Of a stretch of 64,000 bases of DNA, positions 15,229 through 24,613 are shown piece after piece. This DNA comes from Apus apus (taxonomy: Eukaryota > Chordata > Aves > Apodiformes > Apodidae). The stretch covers positions 6,742,001 through 6,806,000 of the forward strand of contig NC_067299.1 of the NCBI RefSeq assembly GCF_020740795.1, given 5' to 3'. Every line of letters starts with the position of its first letter. Position 1 is the first letter of the stretch. The notes beneath the pieces were generated by a model, which searched no databases, was not told the DNA's origin, and saw nothing but the letters and a program-made list of their open reading frames with translations. The position numbers and the translations under genes are program-made.

Positions 15229-18200
15229 CTGTGGAGGGGATGGGGTGAAGCAGCCCCTGCCCACCCCAGGACCCCTCGGGCTGGGTCCTCAGGGCTGGGG
15301 GAGAAAAGGCCCTTCCCGGACAGGTTGGCCCCAGGGCAAGAAGAGCCGCGGTCTCTCCGAGGCTGGGCAGATGTTTGCTGTGTCTCACACCTCCACCGCT
15401 GCCTCCGTGCAGGCAGGAGCACAAGGGGGTGCCCAGGGGCAGGTGTTTGAGCTGGGGCTGATCCCCAGGGCAACGCAGCAGATGTTCAGGTTGAAGGAGC
15501 AGACAATAATCTCTGCTCCTGGCTCAGCCCTGTTAGTCCATCCTCTCCTCTCCCCGCTGAGGTCAATCACTTCCTCTCCCCACCGAGGTGCATCCCTTCA
15601 TCTCCCCACCAAGGATCCATCCCTTCCTCTGCCTGGACCAGCCTTGGAGGTACCAGGAGAGGCCATGGTTTAACAGTACCACCAAGCATGGCTTTTCCCC
15701 CTCCTGTAGGCTGCTCCAGGTCAGTGCTTCAAGCACTGCTAAAGCCATTGGCCTCTGCCCAAGCTGCCTCTGATTCCACCCTGCGCTGGTGCAGAGGGTC
15801 CCCAGGGTTGGCACCATGTCCCTGGTGATACCTTGAGACCTACCATCCTTGGGACGGGTAGGGGCTGACGTGGTGGTCCTTGCAGTGGTTTCTTGGAAAT
15901 GCTCTCCAGCATCCTCAGCACCTGGCATAGCAGGGAAGGGAAAAGTGACTCAGGAGACCCCTGAGTCCCCCAGGAGACCCCTGAGTCCCCCAGGCCGGGG
16001 TCAGAGCCCCCCAGCAGCGGTGTGGGGCTGGATCCAGGGGGGTGTGGGCTGGGATGTGTAGCTCCCAGGGAAGCCACAAGCAGAGAGCAGGGGCGGTTGC
16101 CACACTCCGCCCGTCACTGGTCACCGCTGCTGCTGTCCCCACATGGGCAGGAGGAACCCCAGGACCTCGGGACTCACATTCACCCCCCCCCCCCCCACTT
16201 CAGGGACCCCCTTCTTTCTCACGACCAACACGCTCACGGCTGAAATCCACCTGCAACCTCTGGCATTTCCCACCTTCCAGCAGGGGAGCACCGGGCAGTC
16301 ACCCCCGAATCCCATCCCCTCCTCTCCCACGGGAGACCCTCGGGCAGCGACCAGCCACCACCCGCCTCACTCCCCCCTCCCCTCACCTCGACAAATGACC
16401 CCGGCATCTTCGTGGTGGCCGCAGTTGTGCTGCCCCCAGCCCAGGTGGAAGCAGTCGGCCAGCCTGGCCTCCCCGCCGCCGCAGCCCACGTTATCCAGCA
16501 GGACGGGCCCGCTGCCGTACCCGAAAGAGCCCAGGACGGTGGCAGCCAGGGCCTGGCCACAGCCCAGCTCCCGACACACCACCTGGGCGTCCGGGAAATC
16601 CCAGTCGTCGTCGCAAACGGTGCCCCAGAGCCCCCCGTGCCGAACCTCCACCCGGCCGCGGCAGGTCCCGTTGCCGTTGGCCAGCCGGACCCCCCCGCCT
16701 GCGGGAACCGGGCACGGGTCATCCCCCCGCACCTGGGGGTCCCCTCGGGGGGGTGGGTGTAACGAGGGGGCAGTGCCTGGTGGTATGGGGTGAGCCCTAG
16801 GGGTGTGGGAGCAACCCCTCGGGGGCATGGGGTGAGAGCTTGGGAATGTGGGGTGAGCCCTGGAGACATGGGGTGAGCCCTGGGGACGTGGGGTGAGCAC
16901 TGGGGATGTGGGGTGAGGCCTTGGGAACATGGGGTGAGACCTTGGGAACATGGGGTGAGCACTGGGGACGTGGGGTGAGGCCTTGGGAACATGGAGTGAG
17001 ACCTTGGGAACATGGGGTGAGCACTGGGGACGTGGGGTGAGACCTTGGGAACATGGGGTGAGCACTGGGGACGTGGGGTGAGGCCTTGGGAACATGGAGT
17101 GAGAGCTTGGGAACATGGGGTGAGCACTGGGGATGTGGGGTGAGACCTTGGGAACATGGGGTGAGACCTTGGGAACATAGGGTGAGCACTGGGGATGTAG
17201 GGTGAGGTCTTGGGAACATGGGGTGAGACCTTGGGAACACGGGGTGAGCACTGGGGATGTGGGGTGAGGTCTTGGGGACATGGGGTGAGACCTTGGGAAT
17301 ATGGGGTGAGACCCCGGGGACATGGGAGCAACCCCCTGAGGGTGTGGGGAGAGACCTTGGGGTATGGGGTAACCCCTGGGGACATGGGGTGAGACCTTGG
17401 AGTTATGGGGTGAGACCTTGGAATGATGAGGTGAGCCCCTGGGGATGTGGGGTTATCCCAGGGGGAAGAATTCCCTGGGGTGCTCCTGGGGCCATAAGGG
17501 AGCCCTGGGGAGTTGGGGGACATCCTGAGGACAAGGGTTCCTTGTCCCTGACAAGGGACACTTACTTTCCTGCTCAACAGTGAGGAGGGCGGTGGTGACC
17601 ACCTCGGTGGCCTGGGAGGGCTGGTCTCCACTGTCTGTCACTGCTGGGATAAGCATGGGGACATGTGGGCATTGGTGGGGGGAACATCTCCAGCACCCAC
17701 CACCCCCAATCTGCCTGCTGCCAGGGGTCTCCAGCACAGAGGTGGCCCCTTGGCAAGCTTCTGCCATGGGTAATGTGTGTCCACCACCCCCCCCCAAGCC
17801 TCACCCATAGGTTGTGGGATGTCAGGGTGACCATGCTGGGGCCACAGAGAGCACAGAGGGCACAGTTGCCCCCCCTCCCCCCCAAGGAGCCCTCAGCCCC
17901 AGCTACAGCACAAGGTGGCCGCTGACCTCCTACCTGTGGCTGTGGCAGTGAGTGTCTCTTCATAGTCCAGGGCCACCGAGGTGGTGAAGGACGTGATGGT
18001 GGATGTGTCCAGCCCTGTGGTGACACAGAGGGACAGGGGTGACAGATGGGAGGAGCTGCAAAGCCGTGAATTGCTGGCTGCTCCAAGATGGAGATGGACC
18101 ATGTCCACCCACACGTCCCTGCTGCCCACGTGCTGTGCTTCTCCACCCTGATCCTCCACTGAGGTCCCACCTGCAGCACCAAGGAGTCCCAACACATACC

Positions 18201-21200
18201 TGGGAGGTTTAGCTGGCAAGGTTCCTTAGCTCTAAAGCTTTGTTATTCCCCTGCCCCACCAAGCAAGGGACATCCATGGTGGTGCCATTGGCTCCATGCC
18301 TGGGCAAGGTTCCAGAGAGGACAGGGATGTTTAGGAAGAAAGGACCAGCCTGAAAAAATTGTCCCTTTTCTCCTGCATCATCAGCCCCTTTGCTTAGTGC
18401 TAGTGGGAAAGGGAATCCTGGGATCAGGAGGGAATTCTTAATGTCATAAAAGCTAAAAAGAAAACTGGGGAGGAGGGACATTTTACAAGGGCAGGGAGTG
18501 CCAGGACAAGGGGGAATGGCCTTCAACTGGAAGAGAGAAGATTCAGGTCAGATATTTAGAAGAAATTCTTGGCTGTGAGGGTGGTGAGACCCTGGCCCAG
18601 GTTGCCCAGGGAAGCTGTGGCTGCCCCATCCCTGGCAGTGTTGAAGGGCAGGTTGGATGGGGCTTGGAGCAACCTGGGCTGGTGGGAGGTGTCCCTGCCC
18701 ATGCAGGGGGGTTGGATCTGGATGATCTTCCAGGTGCCTCCCAACCCAAACCAGTCTGAGATGCCACCACGAGGCTCTGTCCCCCCACCTGTGCAGATGA
18801 CCCCGGCGTCCTCGTGGTGGCCACAGTTATGGATGCCCCAGCCCAGGCTGTAGCAGGCAGAGAGGAAAGGCTCGTTGCCCTCGCAGTTGACGTTGTCCAG
18901 GAGGATACGTCCCGTGCCGTAGCCGAAGTAGGCGTTGCTCTTGAAGTCCAGGGCCTGGCCACAGCCCACCTGCTTGCAGACCACGCTGGCGTCGCTCAGC
19001 CCCCAGTCGTCGTCGCAGACCGTGCCCCAGTTACCCCGGTAGAAGATCTCCACCCGGCCCTGGCAGGTGTCAGGCCCGCTCACCAGGCGGATGGTGCCGT
19101 CACCTGAGGGTGGTGGCACGTGGTGAGAAGGGCTGGAGCTGGCAGTGCCCACCGGGGGGTGGAAAACGGGTGAGAAACTGCTGGGAGGGGAATGTGAGGC
19201 CAGGGGAGGACGTGGAGATGATCCAAGGGTTGGAGCAGCTCTGCTCTGGAGACAGGGTGGGAGAGTTGGGGTGGACAGCCTGGAGAAGAGAAGGCTCCAG
19301 GGAGACCTGAGAGCACCTTCCAGGGCCTGAAGGGGCTCCAGGAAAGCTGGGGGAGGAATTTTTACAGGGGCATGGAGTGACAGGATGAGGGGTAGTGACT
19401 TTAAACTGGAGATTGAGGTGAGACATGAGGAGGAAAGTCTTCCCTGTGAGGGTGGTGAGACCCTGGCCCAGGCTGCCCAGGGAAGCTGTGGCTGCCCCAT
19501 CCCTGGCAGTGTTGAAGGGCAGGTTGGATGGGGCTTGGAGCAGCCTGGGCTGGTGGGAGGTGTCCCTGCCCATGCAGGGGGGTTGGATCTGGATGATCTT
19601 GAAGGTCCCTTCCAACCCAAACTAGTCCGTGATTCTATCACTCTATGGTAGCCTTGGTGACCCTCAGGGATGGGGGTTGGCACCAAGATGGGGCTCTGCC
19701 CCTGAGGGACAGCAGGTGGGTGGGAGGGTGGGGGGAGCTGCTCTGTACCAGCCCTCAGCCAGGACAGACCCCTGCTTACTTTCCCCATCCTGTACTGAGG
19801 CCGTGAGGGTCCTGCTGGTTGGTCCTTCACTGGCTTGGGTGGGTGAGAACTCTGAAAAGGGAAGTGGAGAGAGGACATCCATCACTGCCCACAGCAAGAC
19901 CTCCTGAAGCCATCTCCCCTCTGGGCCACCAGCCCTGCAGGCTGCTGGCACCACAGGAAACCAGAGGGCTTCCACCAAACCAGCCCTCATGGGGCAAGAA
20001 GGAAGGGTTTGCTGCCCCACCACCCTGCCCCTTAAAGCTTCCATCTGGTGTGGGTGGGAACAACTTTCCTAGGGGTCTTGTGTTTGGCTCACACCCCTGC
20101 ATCTCCTCTGAGAGCCACCCCAGAGCATCTCCTGCTCTTCTTTACCAACCAAGCCACTGAAACCTGATGGCTGAAGCCATCAGACCCAGACCCACCACTC
20201 TGCCCTCAGACCTACCTCCCCACCTCCTCCTTCTGTCCTTCCACCTCTCCTCTCCAGCAGTGCCTCGATTCAAGGTTCCTGCTCAATCCATCACCTCCTT
20301 TCTCTGGTTGCTCATGGTCCAACCCCACCACCCAACCTCACATCCCTCCCTTTCCAAGTCCCTGCAGGACACAGGGGTTCATGGAGCAGCTGTAGCCATG
20401 GCTGAGCTCCAGGTCTGCACAGCCTCACGTTTCTGGGTGGGTGATGGGTGGCTGAGGAGCAAAACCCAAGGTAGATGTGCAGGAGGGATGTGTAGGGTAC
20501 GTAGGGGTTGGGATGGAGCTGTCCCACTTTCACTTGCCACTTCAGATGCTTTCAACTTGCTGTTCTCACCTCTAGGAACATTTCCTACTGACGAGCTCAG
20601 CAGTTTAAGGACAGACAAGTCCAAAGGGGAAAGAGGCAGCTGGGCAGGGGCTGACTCAGAGGTGGGAACGTGGGTGGGCTTGTGCTCTTTCTCCAGAGAT
20701 GGTGCTGGAGAAGGTTGCAAAGTCCCTGAGCTGGGATGGGCAACACAGAGCAAGCTGGTCACCCTATGGAGCACCAGCATGCTGAGTTGGGAGATGGCCT
20801 GGATTGGGGACAGGGGTGGAGAAAGGCTGCAGAGGAGGTTTGGCTGATCCAGGCTCAGAAGAACAGGCTCTGAGATATGACTCTTGGGCTCCCTCAAGGC
20901 ATCTTGCTGCCCAGAAAACCAACCATATCCAGGGCTGCATCACCAGCAGCATGACCAGCAGGTCAAGGGAGGGGATTCTCCCTCTCTTCTTCTCTCTGGT
21001 GAGACCTCCCCTGCTGTACTGGGTCCAGTTCTGGTGCCCCCAACACAGGAAGGACATGGAGCTGTTGGAGTGGGTCCAGAGAAGGCCATGAAGATGATCA
21101 GAGGGCACGGATTGATAGGACAAGGGGTAATTGTCTTAAACTGGGAGAGGGGAGATTCAGGTTAGACATTAGGAAGAAATTCTTCACTGTGAGGGGGGTG

Positions 21201-24200
21201 AGACCCTGGCCCAGGTTGCCCAGAGAAGCTGTGGCTGCCCCGTCCCTGGAAGTGTTGAAGGGCAGGTTGGATGGGGCTTGGAGCAGCCTGGGCTGGTGGG
21301 AGGTGTCCCTGCCCATGCAGGGGGTTGGAACTGGGTGATTTTTAAGGTTCCTTCCAACCCAAACCAGCCTGTCACCTGCAGGGCTTGCAGCACCACCCCT
21401 GAGGAACCCAACCCCATTACCATTGCAGATGACGGCCACGTCCTCATAGTGGTAGCAGTTGTGGATGCCCCAGCCGTGGCTCCAGCACTCGCTCAAGGCT
21501 GCTTCCCATCCCTTGCAGTCCACGTTGTCCAAGAAGATGGGTCCAGTCCCTTGGCCAAAGGTCATGGCAGCTGGCAGCGTGATGGCGTGGCCACAGCCCA
21601 GCTGGCGACACACCACGTTGGCATCCACGATGTCCCAGTCATCATCACAGACTGTCCCCCAGGAGCCGTTGTAGAGGATCTCCACCCGCCCCTGGCACCG
21701 GCTGGGCCCGTTGGAGAGACGTATCTCTGGAAGGATGGGCAGAGAGAGGTTCCTCAGCAGGCAACGAGCCCACCCAAGGGTCAGGAGGTGACAAACACCC
21801 AGTGGGTGTCACAGGGTGGGTGTGAGCCCTCTCTGCACCAAATCTCTGCTCCTTAAAGGCAGTGGGGACCCTTTGCTGCAGCTCAAGGCAGCTGTTGGCT
21901 TGGTGCCACCCGCCTGATGGTGGGACTTGGGCTTCTCTTCATCTGCAGGAAGCAGCAGTCATGAAGACTCAACAGATCTCAGTACATCGACCAGATGCAC
22001 CATCATCCCCAGGGTCTTGCCTGTTAGTGACCTGGGCCATAACCCCGTGGGAGAAGAGGAAGGTGAACACGTGGCATCACGTGATGGGTGACAAGTGACA
22101 AGATGCAATTAGCAAATTCTTGTTAGCCTCAACCTCCAGAGCTGGTCCCAGGTGGGAGCTGGTGGGATAGAGATGCTCTCCCAAGCTACTGGTGGTGGGG
22201 AACAGACATGTGAGGGCCCCTGGCCTGTCACATCAAGGGAGTTATTTGCTTGGGTGTGACAAAAGGTGCAGGGACAAGGACACCCCGGGGGGTGGCAAAA
22301 TTCCCCTCTCGGGATAATAAGCAGGAAAGGGACAATCAAGAATCTCCATTTCCTTTCTGTAAAAGAAGTTCAGCTTTTTGTGGCTGCTTTTTCTGTTCAA
22401 ACCCCGATCGGTTTCCTTTTTGAAATTCTCCAAACCCTGTTTTCTCTCCCCAAAAAAGAGCGTTTTTCAACCATGAAAGTTCCCAGAGAAGAGTGACTTG
22501 GAGAGGAGAATCTCACCTGGGAACGGCGCCAGCGCCGGCTCGGAGGTGTCACCTGCAAGGGAGAGGAGAAGGGATCAGGTCTCACCAGTGTCCCCACGGT
22601 GAGCCCAAGAGTGACATCAGGAGATGATGGCAGCAGGGATGTCCATGGCTGCGTCTCAGGGACATTCCTGGCTCCTTTCCTGGCTTGCCGTGGGCCCCAG
22701 GCAGCTCCATCACCCTCCCGCCCCATGGAAAGCTTGAGATGGAACAGAGGAACAACCAGTCCTGTGTGGCACAGGAAACCTGCTGAAGATCTCCTGGTGG
22801 AAGAGACAGCACTGGGCATCCCTCTGTGCATTTGAAGTGGGCTTGTTCCTTCTTTTTGTTCCCAACAAATCCACTTTTTGCCACCTCTGCACTTATCAAG
22901 GCATCTGTTGATGGGATGCAGCCACCCTAGGGGATGGAAACACGGAGTCCCACCTTGCCAAAGACAGGACAGGGAAGGACACAGCAGCCTGTGGGCTGGG
23001 GAACAGAAGGGAGCTAACTCACATCACCTTTGGCCCCCAAAATGGGGACACCTGAGGCTTGATAGGAAGAGCTTTTGATCCAGGTTTGTGTTGGGTTTTG
23101 ACACCTGGGCCAACCCCCTGCTGAACAAGCAGCGGATGAAAAGGACGACGTTAAAGATTCAATATTCATCTCCCTTTACATCCAAATCAAAGCTCTGAAA
23201 TATTCATTTGAGAGTATCCCCCAGCAAAGTCAAGAGAAACCTCAAAGAAAAGGATGCCTGGTTTGTCTCCGTTAATGAGGAACAGTTGGAAACTGGCATT
23301 TTTTGAGACCAGAGATGGAGCCCTTCACATCTCTGGGATCCAGCTTCACAAATCCAGAAGGGAAGAGGAAACATCATCCCTCTCCAGGCACAGTGATAAA
23401 CACAACCACCAACTGGAGGACAAGTTGCCCTTCATTAGCTGTGCCCGTCCGTGAAGAGAAGTGGGAACCACCAGGGGCTGGGGGGGGAGAACATGGAAGC
23501 TCCAGCTGAGGGGTGGGAACTGTACAAACTCATTTAATCCAATTAAAGTGTCTGACTACCCCTTAATTGCTGCTTTCTGCCTGGCTTTGTCTTGGCAGGG
23601 TTTTGCTGAGGAGGGAAGGTCCTACCAACTGTAACTGCACTGAGAAAGTCCCACCAGGATAAGGACTTGTGTGGACCCCCATCCAAGGAAGAGCAGGAAT
23701 GGCTCTTTCCAGTTGGATTTCAATGATTCCCAGCCTGGCTGGACACTCCTGCCAGGAGTGACTTGGAAGTGATGTCCTCAGAGGACGGGTGCTCATCCCA
23801 CCCATTGCCTGGGCAGGTCCCATCAGCCCCTTCCCAGTGATGCTGCTGGTTCTGGGGATCAGACTTGCACTGTCCCCATCACCAGCAGCTGCCTGTTCCA
23901 GCATGGAAGCTGAACCTGGATCAGCAGGGAAGGGCAACGGGGCTGGGGAAGGGGCTGGAGCACAAGTGTGAGGAGCAGCTGAGGGAGCTGGGGGTGTCCA
24001 GCCTGGAGACCAGGAGGTGAGGGGAGACCTGCTGGCTCTGCAGCTGCCTGAGGGGAGGTTGGAGCCAGGGGGGTTGGGCTCCTCTTCCAAGGAACAAGTG
24101 ATAGAACCAGAGGAAAGGGGCTCAAGTTGCACCAGGGGAGGTTGAGATTGGCTATTAGGAACAATTTCTTCCTGGCAAGGGCTGTCAGGCCCTGGCCCAG

Positions 24201-24613
24201 GCTGCCCAGGGCAGGGGGAGAGTCCCCACCCCTGGAGGGGTTTCCAAGCCCTGGAGATGGTGCTGAGGGACATGGGGCAGTGGTGGCCTTGGCAGGGCTG
24301 GGTGAACGTTGGACTGGATGATCTGAAAGTTTTTGTCCAGCCAAAACGATTCAATGATTTGATGATTCTATGTCCACACACAGGTCATGGTGGGAGGTAA
24401 GAGCTGAACGTGCTCCCTCCATCCCTGTGCATCCTCAATGCCAGCTGGGACATCATGACATTCCCTCTCATCGTTCTTCTGCCCAGGAATCTAAGGCCAG
24501 GAGGGAGACTGGGGGTGCCTAAAATGACCCCATCCTGCCACACCACACAGGAGCTCACCGGTGGGGCTGAGGAGGAGGAGGAGCAGGGCTGGCATCAGGG
24601 AGAGAGGCAGCAT
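14912..24613 (-). CDS. SSC4D: SSC4D, scavenger receptor cysteine-rich protein with four SRCR domains (complete CDS, 10 exons)
   Basis: Ten exons splice in one frame to 548 residues; the human protein is about 575. Exon coordinates, 5' to 3' on minus: 24559-24613, 22517-22552, 21421-21726, 19780-19851, 18789-19103, 17934-18014, 17566-17640, 16387-16698, 15844-15921, 14912-15228. The order is a leucine-rich signal peptide, SRCR1, linker, SRCR2, two linker exons, SRCR3, linker, SRCR4, stop. Each SRCR has eight cysteines (group B), the WGTVCDD motif and a C-x-LGCG segment. Linkers are Ser/Thr/Pro-rich, as expected for O-glycosylation. No transmembrane segment or cytoplasmic tail follows SRCR4, so the product should be secreted. 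All introns are phase 1. Ligands are not known from sequence; SRCR proteins often bind microbial or host glycans. The position between YWHAG and DTX2 matches the mammalian SSC4D locus. Confidence 0.93.
15844..15921 (-). CDS. SSC4D: SSC4D exon 9: Ser/Thr linker SRCR3-SRCR4
   Basis: A 78-nt, phase 1-1 exon between a TATGCCAG acceptor and a GTAGGT donor. It encodes a 26-residue linker containing [14 protein letters not shown], a likely mucin-type O-glycosylation stretch. Confidence 0.88.
16387..16698 (-). CDS. SSC4D: SSC4D exon 8: SRCR3
   Basis: A 312-nt, phase 1-1 exon (CCCGCAG acceptor, GTGAGG donor). It encodes [18 protein letters not shown] to AGVICR with eight cysteines. It is the most GC-rich SRCR exon of the gene. 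Confidence 0.95.
16800..17450. repeat. 21-bp minisatellite in SSC4D intron 7
   Basis: About 30 units of GGGGTGAGNCCTTGGGAACAT or the variant GGGGTGAGCACTGGGGACGTG (plus strand). The two types are arranged in mixed blocks, giving a 42- or 63-bp higher-order pattern. Because the unit is 21 nt, reading frames stay open through the array and give repetitive SHPMFPR-like translations, including the frame that enters SRCR3. This is a repeat artefact, not an exon. Confidence 0.92.
17566..17640 (-). CDS. SSC4D: SSC4D exon 7: linker, NAGNAG acceptor
   Basis: A 75-nt, phase 1-1 exon encoding [20 protein letters not shown] and flanking residues before SRCR3. Its acceptor is the tandem CAGCAG. Use of the upstream AG would extend the exon to 17643 and add one alanine. 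The donor is GTAAGT. Confidence 0.85.
17934..18014 (-). CDS. SSC4D: SSC4D exon 6: Thr-rich linker after SRCR2
   Basis: An 81-nt, phase 1-1 exon (CACCACAG acceptor, GTAGGA donor). It encodes a threonine-rich linker containing [18 protein letters not shown]. Confidence 0.87.
18470..18768 (+). repeat. CR1 LINE 3' region, antisense in SSC4D intron 5
   Basis: CR1 sequence with GGCCCAGGTTGCCCAGGGAAG, then TGTCCCTGCCCATGCAGG, then GTTGGATCTGGATGATCTTCC. It ends about 20 bp before the SRCR2 exon donor, so it directly abuts the exon. Confidence 0.9.
18789..19103 (-). CDS. SSC4D: SSC4D exon 5: SRCR2
   Basis: A 315-nt, phase 1-1 exon (CACCCTCAG acceptor, GTGGGG donor). It encodes [20 protein letters not shown] through AGVICT with eight cysteines and WGTVCDDDW. 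Confidence 0.95.
19212..19648 (+). repeat. CR1 LINE 3' region, antisense in SSC4D intron 4
   Basis: A longer CR1 piece. It runs from GGTTGGAGCAGCTCTGCTCTG through the GAGAAGGCTCCAGGGAGACC block to GATTCTATCACTCTATGG at the 3' end. Confidence 0.9.
19780..19851 (-). CDS. SSC4D: SSC4D exon 4: Ser/Thr linker SRCR1-SRCR2
   Basis: A 72-nt, phase 1-1 exon (CCTTTTCAG acceptor, GTAAGC donor). It encodes a 24-residue linker containing [18 protein letters not shown]. Confidence 0.85.
19852..20927 (-). other. SSC4D: SSC4D intron 3 (unique part)
   Basis: Intronic sequence with nothing recognised before the CR1 copy that follows. Confidence 0.5.
20928..21372 (+). repeat. CR1 LINE 3' region, antisense in SSC4D intron 3
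   Basis: It contains CAGGGCTGCATCACCAGCAG, then TGGTGAGACCTCCCCTGCTG, then GGTGCCCCCAACACAGGAAGG. It ends in the same 3' module (CCCTGCCCATGCAGGGGGTTGG) as its neighbours. Start coordinate approximate. Confidence 0.88.
21421..21726 (-). CDS. SSC4D: SSC4D exon 3: SRCR1
   Basis: A 306-nt, phase 1-1 exon (CCTTCCAG acceptor, GTAATG donor). It encodes [20 protein letters not shown] through VAVICN with eight cysteines. [10 protein letters not shown] replaces the HHEDAGVIC of SRCR2 and SRCR3. Confidence 0.95.
22517..22552 (-). CDS. SSC4D: SSC4D exon 2: 36-nt microexon
   Basis: A 36-nt, phase 1-1 microexon (CCTTGCAG acceptor, GTGAGA donor) encoding [11 protein letters not shown]. It links the signal peptide exon to SRCR1. 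The frame joins perfectly on both sides, giving [21 protein letters not shown]. Confidence 0.82.
22553..23710 (-). other. SSC4D: SSC4D intron 1 (unique part)
   Basis: Intronic sequence downstream of the first coding exon with no recognised exon. It includes an AT-richer patch at 23060-23300. Confidence 0.5.
23711..24371 (+). repeat. Discrete CR1-ended repeat, copy 2 (twin of 3388-4035)
   Basis: It begins AGTTGGATTTCAATGATTCC, exactly as in copy 1, and ends TTCAATGATTTGATGATTC, an octamer-like CR1 tail. It lies antisense in SSC4D intron 1, about 190 bp from the signal peptide exon. Identity to copy 1 appears complete over the first 260 bases. Confidence 0.88.
24559..24613 (-). CDS. SSC4D: SSC4D exon 1: signal peptide
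   Basis: It encodes [19 protein letters not shown], a compact hydrophobic signal sequence, and ends phase 1 at an ACCG|GTGAGC donor. The ATG at 24613 has A at -3. The frame is open upstream to an ATG at 24748, so a longer N-terminus is possible. The start chosen here leaves the hydrophobic core directly N-terminal. Confidence 0.8.

Noticed and set aside
16234-17631. Open frames of 318 and 465 codons on the minus strand across the minisatellite and SRCR3
   Set aside because: The unit is 21 bp, so stops are absent by periodicity. The SRCR3 exon has its own good acceptor at 16698, and reading on from exon 7 into the intron meets a stop near 17453.
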